45,000 nt of DNA from an uncultured Pelagibacteraceae bacterium (GTDB lineage Bacteria; Pseudomonadota; Alphaproteobacteria; Pelagibacterales; Pelagibacteraceae), in the NCBI GenBank assembly GCA_902523125.1, contig CABYYA010000003.1, positions 1 to 45,000 on the forward strand. Reading direction: 5' to 3'. Numbering within the stretch: position 1 is the stretch's first letter; every line of letters begins with the position of its first letter. Below, in pieces: positions 9,082 to 19,602 of this stretch. The notes under the pieces are model-generated. The model had not been told where the DNA came from and made no database searches. It saw only the letters and a list, made by a program, of their open reading frames with translations. The translations under genes and the position numbers were made by a program.

Positions 9082-10309
9082 ATTTTTTTCCCAATCTTTT
9101 TTCTATAATTCCTCGATCTTTGTAAGCATCTCCACAACTATTGACTACAATAACTGTATCTTTACTAAATCTTTTTGATTCCTTTATTGCAACTGAGAAT
9201 GCATGACTCGGCTCCAGAGAAGGTCTTAATTTTTCAAACTTTGTTACAAGCTTATAAGCGTTTAAAGCTTCCTCATCACTTGCTGCAGTATATCTTGCTC
9301 TTTTTGTATCTTTAAGAAAACAATGAAGTGGAGAAATACCTGGATAATCTAGTCCAGCAGAAATTGACTCTGTTTCTTCTATTTGACCATCAGTATTTTG
9401 GTTTACATATTGAGCTGCACCGTGAAGAATTCCTATTTTAGATCCATAAGTTAGTGGTGCCGCATGTTTTTTACTCTTTGCTGGTCCGCCAGCTTCTACA
9501 CCAATAAATTCACATTGTTTTTTATTGTAATCCATAAACTCATTCCAGAAACCAAAACTAGAACTTCCTCCTCCTACACAATTATAAAGTTTAAGTTTCT
9601 TTGGAATCGATCCAAACTCATCAAATAATTGAGTCTTTAATTCTCTTGATATTTGACTTGTACTCCATCCACAGATACGAACAAATACAGCTGGACCAAC
9701 GGTGCTACCAACACACATTGCAACTTTATCACAATTTGCAACCCAATAACGCATGCACTCAGATACTGCATCTACAAGAGTTTGACTTCCTGAGTATACA
9801 GGAATAACTTCAGCTCCATTCTTTTTTATTGCTCTTACGTTTGGTCGTTGCCTTTGAATATCTTTTGCGCCCATAAAAATTTTACATTTTAAACCAAATT
9901 TTTTAGCTGCCATACTTAACATCTTACCCGCATAGCCGGCACCAGTGTCCCCACAAATTATTTTTTTCCCAGAACGTTTTGCAAGCAAACAGTGAACAGT
10001 TGCATTATAAATTTTGTGTGCACCTCCATTTGCATCAGATACGACTTTAGACCAAATTTGAGCTCCACCCACATGTTTGGTTAAATTTTCTAATTTGATG
10101 AATCGGGTAGGACTACCAACCCAATTTTTAAAATATTTATCTCTTTCATTAATAAATTTTTTATCTTTTTTGAGTTTATTAAAGAGAGTTTCCAAATCTT
10201 CGATAGGTTTTTTCAATGTTTCAGGCACAAAGTTTCCCCCGAATTTACCACCCCAAAATCCAAGTTTATCTCCTTGATCTATAACTGGAATTTCCTTTTT
10301 AAGTCTCAT
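9074..10309 (-). CDS. trpB: Tryptophan synthase beta subunit
   Basis: GGAHKIYNA PLP-lysine motif, CVGGGSSSFGF. Confidence 0.96.
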   Translation of the reverse strand: MRLKKEIPVIDQGDKLGFWGGKFGGNFVPETLKKPIEDLETLFNKLKKDKKFINERDKYFKNWVGSPTRFIKLENLTKHVGGAQIWSKVVSDANGGAHKIYNATVHCLLAKRSGKKIICGDTGAGYAGKMLSMAAKKFGLKCKIFMGAKDIQRQRPNVRAIKKNGAEVIPVYSGSQTLVDAVSECMRYWVANCDKVAMCVGSTVGPAVFVRICGWSTSQISRELKTQLFDEFGSIPKKLKLYNCVGGGSSSFGFWNEFMDYNKKQCEFIGVEAGGPAKSKKHAAPLTYGSKIGILHGAAQYVNQNTDGQIEETESISAGLDYPGISPLHCFLKDTKRARYTAASDEEALNAYKLVTKFEKLRPSLEPSHAFSVAIKESKRFSKDTVIVVNSCGDAYKDRGIIEKRLGKKYV

Positions 10310-10923
10310 GTTTTTGCAAATAATCTTAATAATCTATCAATTTTATTAATATCTTTCTTTCCCTCGTTATTCTCAATCGATCCAGATAAATCAATTATGA
10401 AGTCTTTATTTTTAAAATTAGGAATATCATCTATTTGAATATTTCCTGCAATCATTTTATTTACTTCATTAGGTACCTGTTCTAATAGCTTATGATCAAA
10501 GCCCTCAGATCTATGGTAGCCTTTTGAGTCAAAAAGAATTATATCTGAGATTTCTAAATAATCTTTATATCTCTCTACATCCTCTTTATTTGAAATTGTA
10601 AGTGCTGAAATTATCTTAATTTTATATTTTTTCCTAATTTCAAAAGTTCTGATAGGGTCAACATCATAAAGCTGGTAATAATCAAAATTAAGATCTTTAA
10701 TCTTCTCTAGTAATCCATTTGTTGGACTTACAAGTACGGAGACAAAATTTGTTTGTTTTTTATTAATGTTTAGCAAACTTTTTAAATTTTCATGTGTAAC
10801 ATATCTTTTACTTTTTTCGTAATTTGTTATGAAACCAATAAATTTTGGTGGATTTGGATGATTCAAAATATAATTTAAAGTTTCTGGATCTGAGATTCCA
10901 CAAATTTTTAAATCTTTGATCAT
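10306..10923 (-). CDS. trpF: Phosphoribosylanthranilate isomerase
   Basis: KICGISDPETL N-terminus, LFDSKGYHRSEGFDHKLL, C-terminal DLSGSIE; upstream of trpB. Confidence 0.87.
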   Translation of the reverse strand: MIKDLKICGISDPETLNYILNHPNPPKFIGFITNYEKSKRYVTHENLKSLLNINKKQTNFVSVLVSPTNGLLEKIKDLNFDYYQLYDVDPIRTFEIRKKYKIKIISALTISNKEDVERYKDYLEISDIILFDSKGYHRSEGFDHKLLEQVPNEVNKMIAGNIQIDDIPNFKNKDFIIDLSGSIENNEGKKDINKIDRLLRLFAKT

Positions 10924-11597
10924 TGACTTAAATGATCAATTAATGTTTGAATATTTTTTCTTATGTTACCTTTTGTTATTTGCCTTCCCATCACAATCCA
11001 ATCACTACCATTATTATAGGCCTGTTTTGGCGTAACAACTCTTTTTTGATCATCTGTTATATTATCGAATCTTATTCCCGGGGTAATGACTTCTTTTTTG
11101 AAGAATTTTTTAGCAATTTTGACTTCATTTGCACTACACACAATAGCATCCAAGTTAGCCTTTTTTGCTAGTTTTACTTGATGTGATACTAGTTGATCAA
11201 TATTCTTGTTGTAACCAATCTCTTTTAAGGATTTATTATTTAAAGAAGTTAGTGTTGTGACACCTACTAATTTTGTTTTACCAGATATTTTTTTACAAGC
11301 TTTTAAAGCTTCTAAACCAGAACTAATATGAATAGTTAAGTAATTTATGTTTAAATCTTTCATTGCCTTAATTGTTGATAAACAAGTATTTGGAATATCA
11401 TGAACTTTAAGATCTGCGAATATTATCTCATTTTTTATTTGAGATAAAAACTTTCTTCCATATTTTGAGTTTAAAAATTCCAGTCCAAACTTATATCCAA
11501 CTTTTAATTTCTTACTTTGTGTTTCTTTTATGATTTTTTTTATTTTAAAAATGCTAGTACTATCACATGCAACAAATATTTTATTTTTTTTCATCAT
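10920..11597 (-). CDS. pyrF: Orotidine 5'-phosphate decarboxylase
   Basis: FADLKVHDIPNT and TPGIRF motifs. Confidence 0.94.
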   Translation of the reverse strand: MMKKNKIFVACDSTSIFKIKKIIKETQSKKLKVGYKFGLEFLNSKYGRKFLSQIKNEIIFADLKVHDIPNTCLSTIKAMKDLNINYLTIHISSGLEALKACKKISGKTKLVGVTTLTSLNNKSLKEIGYNKNIDQLVSHQVKLAKKANLDAIVCSANEVKIAKKFFKKEVITPGIRFDNITDDQKRVVTPKQAYNNGSDWIVMGRQITKGNIRKNIQTLIDHLSQ

Positions 11598-11874
11598 TCA
11601 AAATTTTAAACAAATCTTTTGACATTTTGAAGTTAATTGTTTTTTTTTCTGGTGTATCAATTTTTTTATTTGTCTTAGGATTTCTTGATATTCTAGCTTT
11701 TTGAATTTTGGTTGAAAAAACTCCGAAACCTCTTAATTCAACTCTTTCTCCACGTTTTAGAGAGATCTTTATTTCCTGTAAAATGATATTTGTAAATTTT
11801 TCTAAATCTTTTTTTAAAAAATTAGGGTAGTTTTTTGATAATTGTTTTAAAAGGTTTGATTTTACAATCGCCAA
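11581..11874 (-). CDS. ihfB: Integration host factor beta / HU-family DNA-binding protein
   Basis: 97 aa with GERVELRGFGVFSTK...RNPKT; immediately downstream of rpsA. Confidence 0.88.
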   Translation of the reverse strand: MAIVKSNLLKQLSKNYPNFLKKDLEKFTNIILQEIKISLKRGERVELRGFGVFSTKIQKARISRNPKTNKKIDTPEKKTINFKMSKDLFKILNDEKK

Positions 11875-11876
11875 TT

Positions 11877-13598
11877 TTATTTTTTATTTTTTTTGTTTAA
11901 ATCCTCGGAAAGAGTTGAAAAAGGAAGATTCTTTCCAGAACCTTCTGACCCATATTTTTCCAAAGCCTCTTTCTTTTGCAATTCCTCTAATAATTTTATG
12001 CTTAAGCTCACTTTTCTTTTATTATAATCTATTTCTGAAATAGCGCAGTCAATTCTTTCACCACCTGTAAATCTAGAAGTTCTAGAGTCTGCAGGATTTA
12101 TTGCTATTTGATTTTTTCTAATCACAAAATCCATTTCACATCCTTCTGGTCTTACGATTAATCCCTTATTATCGGTGGAAACAATTTTTACGGTAATTAT
12201 ATTATTAACATTTTTGTCTTTAAACCATTGAAATGGATCTGGTTGAGTTTGTTTTAGACCAACCCTTATTTTTTGATCATCAACTTTTATCTCTAAAACT
12301 TTTACTTTAATCTTGTCACCTTTATTATATTTTTTTAATTCCTCCTCACCCTTTTCCAGATAAGTTAAATCATTACAATGTAAAAAGGCATCAATATCTA
12401 AATTTTCTATATTGATAAATAAGGAGTATTCATTTTTATTTACAATCTCTCCGCTAACTTCAGATCCTATAGGATATTTTTTTTCAAAAACTTGAAAAGG
12501 GTTTTCTTTTGTCAGTTTGTGTGAAATCGCAACACGTCTTTTTGCTTTATCAATCTCAGTAATTACACAGTCAATTTCATCACCAACCTTAAACATTTTT
12601 TTTACAGATGCATTTTTTTTTGTCCAGCTAAGTTCACTTGAGTGCAATAATGTTGTTAAGCCAGGTTCTAATTCACAGAATGCTCCAAAATCCATAATCT
12701 TAACAACCTTGGCTTTATAGATTTTTTTTAGTTCATAATTTTCAATATGCTCAAATGGATCAGGAGATAATTGTTTTATAGAGCATCCGACCTGTAATTT
12801 TTCTTTATCAACGCTTATAACTTTTAAATCATGTTTTTCACCAATGTTAAATATTTCATCTGGATGGCTAACGCGACTATATGAAATTTCTTGTAAATGG
12901 ACTAAAACATCTAGTTCATTATTTACATTAAAAAAACACCCAAAAGAGCTGTAACCTTTTACTTCTGCATTTTTAATTATGTCACCTACTTTATACTTTT
13001 CAATGATTTTAGCTTTATCCTCTTTTTTAAATGTTGAAATTATTTCTCTTCTAGAAACACATGCATTTCCTCTAACTTTATCTAATTTAATTAATGCAAA
13101 TTTTTGTGGCTCATTCATAAGGTGATCTATATTTTTAAGAGGTTTATCACTAATTTGTGATCCTGGTAAAAACATTAGAGATCCTGTATCTAGATGTTCC
13201 ACAATACATCCTCCTTTGCATTTTGATGTGATTTTTCCTATAATTGGTTCTTTCTTTTCATATGCTTCAACAAGTTTATCCCAACCTTTAATTTTTTGAG
13301 CTTTGCTTGCTGATACAACTACATCACCATTCTTATCCTCTATTTTTTCTAAAAGTACCGGTATAGTTTCACCTATAGCTATGTTTTTTGAAAGACCCAT
13401 GCTTTTAAGTTCATTAATATCTAGAACTGGTTCACTCTTTAATCCTTCTATAAATAAAAAAACAAATTTTTCGGTAATTTTGTTAATTTTACCTTCAATG
13501 ACTTTGCCCTCTTCAATAGTATTTTTTGTGAACTGATTGTTTAGTAACTTTTCAAATTCTTTGGATGCTGGGTTTGTGAGGTCTTTATAAATTTCCAT
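11877..13598 (-). CDS. rpsA: 30S ribosomal protein S1
   Basis: Tandem S1/OB repeats. ORF opens at 13673, but ATG at 13598 (MEIYKDLTNPASKEFEKLL) is the more likely start. Confidence 0.92.
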   Translation of the reverse strand: MEIYKDLTNPASKEFEKLLNNQFTKNTIEEGKVIEGKINKITEKFVFLFIEGLKSEPVLDINELKSMGLSKNIAIGETIPVLLEKIEDKNGDVVVSASKAQKIKGWDKLVEAYEKKEPIIGKITSKCKGGCIVEHLDTGSLMFLPGSQISDKPLKNIDHLMNEPQKFALIKLDKVRGNACVSRREIISTFKKEDKAKIIEKYKVGDIIKNAEVKGYSSFGCFFNVNNELDVLVHLQEISYSRVSHPDEIFNIGEKHDLKVISVDKEKLQVGCSIKQLSPDPFEHIENYELKKIYKAKVVKIMDFGAFCELEPGLTTLLHSSELSWTKKNASVKKMFKVGDEIDCVITEIDKAKRRVAISHKLTKENPFQVFEKKYPIGSEVSGEIVNKNEYSLFINIENLDIDAFLHCNDLTYLEKGEEELKKYNKGDKIKVKVLEIKVDDQKIRVGLKQTQPDPFQWFKDKNVNNIITVKIVSTDNKGLIVRPEGCEMDFVIRKNQIAINPADSRTSRFTGGERIDCAISEIDYNKRKVSLSIKLLEELQKKEALEKYGSEGSGKNLPFSTLSEDLNKKNKK

Positions 13599-13760
13599 TA
13601 ATAATATTCTATATGTCTTTAAAAGTTTGTTAAAAAGCTCTGCATATTTAGATAATATATTGGTTTTAATCAAGAATGAAATTTACACAAAATCATAAAA
13701 AAATATTATTTTTTCACAGAAATACTAAAATTTTCATCATATTTTAACTTTTGAGCAAGA

Positions 13761-15086
13761 TTATTCTATTTTTGCACCTAAATAATTAACCTTCTTTAAA
13801 AAGGAGGGAAATGACGTATTTATGGAATCTTTATCAAATATTTTCCATTCACCCCCAAATGATAAGGCAGCGATGACGCTCGTCATAAAAACTCTGTGAT
13901 CTTTTAGAAAGTCTTTAATAATAATTTTTTTATTTATTTTTAAGTCTGGATTTCCAAAAATTTTAATACTGTTTTCATTAACAATATTTTTTATACCAAT
14001 TTTATTTAGTATTTTTGAACCCCATATAAGTCTTGGACTTTCTTTTTGGTTTAATTCTGATAAATTTTTAAAATATGAAACTCCTTTTGCTTTGGCAGCG
14101 ACTAAAAATATTAACAAAAATTCATCAATTGCAGAACTGTTAAATTTTATAGGACAATTGATTGGTTTAATTTTATTTGTACTTTTTATAACTAAATCAG
14201 CAATTTTTTCTCCTTTATAATTTTTGATATTAAATTTTGAAATTTTGATTCCCATAAGTTTAAGAATATAGAATACTCCCATTCTGGAAGGGTTAATATT
14301 TACATTTTTTATTTTAAGACTTGAATTTTTAATTAGAGCAGTCAAAATAATAAAAAAGGCTGCTGAGCTTATATCAGAAGGTATTTTATAGTTTAAAGAA
14401 GGTATATTACACTTCCCAGTGACCTTTATAACATCATATTTATTCTTCTTAATAATTTTTATTGGTAACTTCATATGTTTAAATAGTAATTCACTGTGAT
14501 CTCTTGATTTTTTTGCTTTAATTACAGTTTCACCTAAAGTATTTAAGGCAGCAAACATCACAGCACTTTTACATTGAGCAGATCCTTTATTTTCAAAATA
14601 TCTTATTGGTTTTGTTAAACTCGTTCCTTGAATTTGAATTGGTAGCTTTCCATAATTACTATCAATTTTAGCCCCAAATTTTTTTAACGGCCTTATTACT
14701 CTTAGAAAATCTCTTTTTGACAAACTTTTATCTCCCTTCAGCTGCAAACTTTTTTTTGAGTGAACCAGTAAACCAAGTATTAGCCTACCTAAAGTACCAG
14801 AATTACCAGCATTCAAAATTAAATTATCTTTGTATTTAAATCCATTAAGGCCTAAACCAGTTATCTCACAAAAATTTTTTGAAATTCTAACTTTTATACC
14901 CAGTTTCTTTAGACAATTTAAAGTACTCAAAACATCTTCCGAAAGTAACAAATTTGATGCTTTACTTTTTTTAGTTGATTGCGAAGATAATAAAGCCCAT
15001 CTTATTGATAAGCTCTTGTCTCCATCAATTGTTAATCTTTTGTTGAATTTAATTATCTGATTTTTTATATTTACAAAATTAGACAT
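13761..15086 (-). CDS. aroA: 3-phosphoshikimate 1-carboxyvinyltransferase (EPSP synthase)
   Basis: GDKSLSIRWALLSS, NAGNSGTLGRL and SRDHSE motifs. Confidence 0.93.
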   Translation of the reverse strand: MSNFVNIKNQIIKFNKRLTIDGDKSLSIRWALLSSQSTKKSKASNLLLSEDVLSTLNCLKKLGIKVRISKNFCEITGLGLNGFKYKDNLILNAGNSGTLGRLILGLLVHSKKSLQLKGDKSLSKRDFLRVIRPLKKFGAKIDSNYGKLPIQIQGTSLTKPIRYFENKGSAQCKSAVMFAALNTLGETVIKAKKSRDHSELLFKHMKLPIKIIKKNKYDVIKVTGKCNIPSLNYKIPSDISSAAFFIILTALIKNSSLKIKNVNINPSRMGVFYILKLMGIKISKFNIKNYKGEKIADLVIKSTNKIKPINCPIKFNSSAIDEFLLIFLVAAKAKGVSYFKNLSELNQKESPRLIWGSKILNKIGIKNIVNENSIKIFGNPDLKINKKIIIKDFLKDHRVFMTSVIAALSFGGEWKIFDKDSINTSFPSFLKKVNYLGAKIE

Positions 15087-15095
15087 TTAAAAAAA

Positions 15096-15878
15096 TTAAT
15101 TTATTTTAAAGGAGTCACCAAAGTACGCGTTTTGTGCATCAATATTTTTAATAAGATTATTAGGAGTATCTTTTGCAATGACTCGTCCATTTGATAATAC
15201 GATAGCTAAATCGACGCAAGTTAACAGATCTCTTGCTTGATGATCACATAAAATTATTGAAATATTATTTTGAGTTTGTAAATCAACAATTATTTGTTGT
15301 AGACTTTTAATAGTCATAATATCCAAAGCAGCAAAAGGCTCATCTAGCAACAAAATTTTAGGATTACTTAATAATGCTAAAGATATTACTAAACGTTTTT
15401 TTTGTCCCCCAGATAAAAATTCAGCTTTTATATTTTGTAAAGGTTCGAGTTCAAATTTTGAGATTAAAAGGTTTATTTTTTCATCTCTTAATTTTTTATC
15501 TACAATTACTATTTCACTTATTGCTTTTAAGTTTTCTCGTAATGTAAGATCATGAAAATAGCCTCCGTGTTGTGGTACATATCCAATTTTATAATTTTTT
15601 GTTCGATAAAATATTGGATCATTAGTAACATTTTTTCCCTCTATAAATACTGATCCATAATTAGGTTTTAGTAGTCCTATAATTATATTGAAAATAGTTG
15701 ATTTACCTACACCATTAGGCCCTAATAATCCAAGTATTTCCCCTTGGTTTAAATTTAAATTTAAATCCTCTAATATTTTACGCTTACTAAAGTATACAGA
15801 AATTTTTTCCAATCTTAATAACTCTTTATTTTGCTTAAAATTTTTAATACGAAATTTTTTAATTATCGCCATAATCAA
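15096..15878 (-). CDS. lptB: LPS export ABC transporter ATP-binding protein
   Basis: Walker A GPNGVGKST, signature LSGGQKKR, Walker B ILLLDEPFAALD, H-loop; next to lptC/kdsD. Confidence 0.88.
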   Translation of the reverse strand: MIMAIIKKFRIKNFKQNKELLRLEKISVYFSKRKILEDLNLNLNQGEILGLLGPNGVGKSTIFNIIIGLLKPNYGSVFIEGKNVTNDPIFYRTKNYKIGYVPQHGGYFHDLTLRENLKAISEIVIVDKKLRDEKINLLISKFELEPLQNIKAEFLSGGQKKRLVISLALLSNPKILLLDEPFAALDIMTIKSLQQIIVDLQTQNNISIILCDHQARDLLTCVDLAIVLSNGRVIAKDTPNNLIKNIDAQNAYFGDSFKIN

Positions 15879-16477
15879 TACTTACTTGAAATGTTTACTT
15901 TATCTTTTTTGTTTATCATAGATATTTTTAACTTTTTATCCAATAAATCAATTTCTACTTTATCTGCTTTAATTTTTGTATTTTCATTTACATAATTAAC
16001 ATTATCTAAAATTTTTATTAAATTATCTTTAAAATTGAGATTTAAAGTTTCAGAGTCTATTGTTTGATCTCCATATTTAACATTTACTTTTTTTTTGAAA
16101 ACAGTGTTATTATTAATTTTATTATAATTTGCTGTTTCAGAATAAATATATATGATTTCTTGATCTTTCCTCGCAATTTTTGCATTTACCACATAAAGTT
16201 GAACTTCATTTAATTTGTCTTCAATAAGAGTCGCTGATTGAGCGATAACAGTATATTTGTTGCCTGATAAATCCTCAGAAACATACTTTAGATTCTCAAT
16301 TATATTTTTGTTTTTATCATTTAGATTAGTTTCAGGAATTTTTTTTTCAATTATATTTTCAGATATATTATTTTCAATTTCTTTAGCATCCTCCTTAAAA
16401 TATATATAATAAAACAAAAAACTAGTGATCATAAGTAAAATTAAAAGACCGTATTGAGAATATTTTTTTATGTCCAT
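15875..16477 (-). CDS. lptC: LPS export periplasmic protein LptC family
   Basis: N-terminal single TM plus beta-rich repeats (NTVFKKKVNVKYGDQTIDSETLNLN); between kdsD and lptB. Confidence 0.68.
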   Translation of the reverse strand: MDIKKYSQYGLLILLMITSFLFYYIYFKEDAKEIENNISENIIEKKIPETNLNDKNKNIIENLKYVSEDLSGNKYTVIAQSATLIEDKLNEVQLYVVNAKIARKDQEIIYIYSETANYNKINNNTVFKKKVNVKYGDQTIDSETLNLNFKDNLIKILDNVNYVNENTKIKADKVEIDLLDKKLKISMINKKDKVNISSKY

Positions 16478-16482
16478 TAATT

Positions 16483-17466
16483 TTAGTAAATTTCTTTATT
16501 CAAAATATTGTGAATATGTAAAATTCCAATTGTAATAAATCTCTTTTTTTTTTCATAAATACAAAGACTTGTAATCTTTTTTTCATTCATGATTGCGAGT
16601 GCTTTGGTAGCCAATGTATTTTTATCTATTTTTATGGGGTTTTTAGTCATAACATCTTTAACTTTAAGAGCATTGAGATTTATATTTTTTGAATTAAATC
16701 TTCTTATTTGTCCATCAGTAATTATTCCAGTGGTATATCTTTTTTTATTCCTAACTATAAGTGTACCTAATTTTTTTTCTGTCATTATTTTTAATGCTTT
16801 AGTCATTAACTTATTCTCCTCAATAAAAGGTATCTTGTCTTTTGTTAACATCACATCTTCAGCAGTTTTTAGCTTTTCTCCAAGACTTCCAGAAGGATGA
16901 AATTTTTTAAAATCAAAATTATTGATTCTTTTCCTTTTTAAAGTTGAAATAGCCAAAGCATCCCCTATACTTAACTGATTTATTGTACTTGAAGTTGGTA
17001 TCATATCTAGACCTGCCTCTTTGACTTCTGGAGTTATTAAACCAATATCACTGTTTTTATATAGATCAGAATTTTTTTTAGATGTGATTCCGATTAATAA
17101 AACTTTATTTCTATTAGCATAATTTATAATATTTTTTAATTCCAGAGAGTTTCCAGAATAACTTATTAAAATTAAAACATCTTTCCTAGTTATACTACCC
17201 ATATTGCCGTGTGAACAATCATTTGCTGAAAGAGAAAAAGATGGTGTTCCAATTGAAGAAAAGGTTGCAGAAATTTTATTGGCAATAATTCCGCTTTTTC
17301 CAACTCCACATAAAATAACTTTCGATTGACAATTTACAATTGCATTTACGGCTTGATCAAAATTCTTATTAATAGCTTTTTTCAATTTTTGTAAAGCTCT
17401 AATCTCTAAATCAATAACTTCTTTTGCAATCTTTTTGAAATTTGTATTTTTATTTAGTGAGCCCAT
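16483..17466 (-). CDS. kdsD: D-arabinose-5-phosphate isomerase (KpsF/GutQ family; SIS plus two CBS domains)
   Basis: GVGKSGIIANKISATFSSIGTPS, HPSGSLGEKL, C-terminal CBS pair. Confidence 0.92.
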   Translation of the reverse strand: MGSLNKNTNFKKIAKEVIDLEIRALQKLKKAINKNFDQAVNAIVNCQSKVILCGVGKSGIIANKISATFSSIGTPSFSLSANDCSHGNMGSITRKDVLILISYSGNSLELKNIINYANRNKVLLIGITSKKNSDLYKNSDIGLITPEVKEAGLDMIPTSSTINQLSIGDALAISTLKRKRINNFDFKKFHPSGSLGEKLKTAEDVMLTKDKIPFIEENKLMTKALKIMTEKKLGTLIVRNKKRYTTGIITDGQIRRFNSKNINLNALKVKDVMTKNPIKIDKNTLATKALAIMNEKKITSLCIYEKKKRFITIGILHIHNILNKEIY

Positions 17467-18056
17467 ATATCATCTTTAAATAAAGCAAGGTCCAAATTAA
17501 TTCTCGTTTTTAAAAATTTTAAACACTCTTTATACAACTCAAATCTATTTTCTCTTATAAGAATTTTATTTAATTCCTCATGAATTTTATGTAAATATAT
17601 TACATCATTCGCACAATATTTTAATTGAGCAGGAGTAAGCTCCCCGCCAAAATCAGAACTTTGAAATTGTTTACTTATATCAACATTTATGAATTCTTTT
17701 ATAAGGGTTTTTAGTGAATGGTTATCAGAATAAGATCTAGAAAGTTTTGAGGCAATTTTTGTGTCTAATATATTGTTGGTTTCTGTTTTAAGATAATATT
17801 TTATAAAAGCCAAATCTGCCCTCCCATAATGGAAAATTTTTGTAATTTCTTCATTTTGAAGAATATTGATTAAATTTGGGGCTTTATAATTTATTCTATC
17901 GAGTTGAATTATGTGTGCATCTGAATTACCACTAGAAATCTGTATAAGACATAATGGGTCACGTCTTATATTAAGCCCCATGAATTCTCCATCTACAGCT
18001 ATTAAATTGCCTAAATCTAAATCATCTGGTAAATCATTTTTATGAAGTTTAATATC
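17454..18056 (-). CDS. rnd: Ribonuclease D-like 3'-5' exonuclease (short form)
   Basis: VDGEFMGL, HYGRADLAFI, YCANDVIYL (DEDDy). ORF opens at 18074; MDIKLHKN start at 18056 seems likely. Confidence 0.82.
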   Translation of the reverse strand, partial: DIKLHKNDLPDDLDLGNLIAVDGEFMGLNIRRDPLCLIQISSGNSDAHIIQLDRINYKAPNLINILQNEEITKIFHYGRADLAFIKYYLKTETNNILDTKIASKLSRSYSDNHSLKTLIKEFINVDISKQFQSSDFGGELTPAQLKYCANDVIYLHKIHEELNKILIRENRFELYKECLKFLKTRINLDLALFKDDIWAH

Positions 18057-18080
18057 CATAATTTCAAATAACATATATAT

Positions 18081-19061
18081 ATGAAAGCAAAAAATTGTCT
18101 AATATTTGGTGGAAGTGGTCAAATCGGAAGTTTCTTAATAAGAAAACTAACAAAAAATAACCTCAGAGTTACAGTGGTAACTAGAAATATTCATCAAAAG
18201 GGTTTAAAAATAAAAACTCAAGGCAATGCTGGTTACATAGATATTGTTGAAGCAAATATTTTTGAAGAAAAAAAAATTGAAAAATTATTTAGTAAGGCAG
18301 ACTATTGTATTAATTTAGTAGGAATTTTGTATGAAAAAAGAAAAGGCAATACTTTTAAAAATATTCATTCTATTTTCCCAAAGATATTATCAAAACTTTG
18401 TAAAAAATATAATTTGGAAAATTTTATACATATTTCTGCGCTTGGAATTAATGAGGCAGTCGACTCAAAATATGCGAATTCAAAACTTGAAGGTGAAAAA
18501 AGTATTTTAGAAAACTTTCCTAAAAGTATAATTTTAAGACCATCTATAGTTTTTTCAAATTCTGATAATTTTAGTACATTATTTATGACATTATTGAGTA
18601 GGCTTCCAATTTTCCCACTTTATTACTCTGGAAAAACAAAATTTATGCCAATACACTGTTCAGACTTAACAGATATAATTTATCATATAATTTCAAAAGG
18701 CACTGAAACCCAAATTATAGAATGTGTTGGTCCGGAGACCCTTACATTTAAAGAGATATTAGAAATTCTCTTAAACTTGATAAACAAAAAAAGATTATTA
18801 ATACCTTTTCCGCTAGCTATAGCTAAATTATCTGCAAAATTTTTTCAATTACTTCCCAAACCTTTACTAACTGAAGACCAATTAAAGTTATTAAAATACG
18901 ATAATATCATCTCTGGTAAATATAAAACTAACTCAGATATTGGTTTACCAAGCAAAATGTATTTTAAAGACGAGGTAAAAAAATACTCTTTTATGTGGAG
19001 AGATGGTGGAGAATTTTCTACAGAAAAATATAATTTTGGAGATATAAAGAAAAAAAATTAA
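18081..19061 (+). CDS. NAD(P)-binding epimerase/dehydratase, complex I NDUFA9-like
   Basis: IFGGSGQIGSFLIRKL Rossmann motif, ILRPSIVFSNSDNF, MPIHCSDL. Confidence 0.82.
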   Translation: MKAKNCLIFGGSGQIGSFLIRKLTKNNLRVTVVTRNIHQKGLKIKTQGNAGYIDIVEANIFEEKKIEKLFSKADYCINLVGILYEKRKGNTFKNIHSIFPKILSKLCKKYNLENFIHISALGINEAVDSKYANSKLEGEKSILENFPKSIILRPSIVFSNSDNFSTLFMTLLSRLPIFPLYYSGKTKFMPIHCSDLTDIIYHIISKGTETQIIECVGPETLTFKEILEILLNLINKKRLLIPFPLAIAKLSAKFFQLLPKPLLTEDQLKLLKYDNIISGKYKTNSDIGLPSKMYFKDEVKKYSFMWRDGGEFSTEKYNFGDIKKKN

Positions 19062-19068
19062 AATTTAA

Positions 19069-19563
19069 TTAGCCAGTTTGAATCTTTTTTTCAATGTATT
19101 CTTGAATATCCTCTTTTTCATTTGTATCCTCTTTTTTACCTTTTGGCTGGTAAGCATATAATAAATGAAGCTTACAATAAGAAAAATCTTTTAAGGATGT
19201 TCTGCCACAAAAATAAAAAGATTTTTCATTGGGATGTCCGATTGGCCATTTACAAGAGTTATCATCCAGCTCCTCTAATTGTTTTGGATTTTCTGGTTCA
19301 AAATCTTTTTCAATTATTAACGATTTAAATTTACTTCTTCTACCCTTTCCAGATTTAACTTTATTATTATATTGATATGATTTTTGACTCTGATTGGTAT
19401 TTATAGATCTTGTCTTAATTTTCGCAGATAGATTTAGCCTATGAGCTTTTCCAATAACTGCGTTACGACTTATCCCTCCTATTATTTCTGCAATTTGACT
19501 AGCGGTATTACCCTTACCCCAAAGTTCTTTTAGTTTTTTAACTTTTTCCTCAGTCCAACTCAT
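19069..19563 (-). CDS. gcrA: GcrA family cell-cycle regulator
   Basis: N-terminal MSWTEEKVKKLKELWGKGNTASQIAEIIGGISRNAVIGKAHRL is the GcrA hallmark. Confidence 0.92.
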   Translation of the reverse strand: MSWTEEKVKKLKELWGKGNTASQIAEIIGGISRNAVIGKAHRLNLSAKIKTRSINTNQSQKSYQYNNKVKSGKGRRSKFKSLIIEKDFEPENPKQLEELDDNSCKWPIGHPNEKSFYFCGRTSLKDFSYCKLHLLYAYQPKGKKEDTNEKEDIQEYIEKKIQTG

Positions 19564-19579
19564 CTAAAAACTATATAAT

Positions 19580-19602
19580 GTGTTAATAAAATTTTAATAC
19601 AC
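19580..19602. promoter_or_regulatory. Palindromic site GTGTTAATAAAATTTTAATACAC containing TTAA-N7-TTAA, upstream of gcrA
   Basis: TTAA at 19583-19586 and 19594-19597, 7 nt apart, flanked by GTGT/ACAC arms, 17 nt upstream of the gcrA start. Confidence 0.4.
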
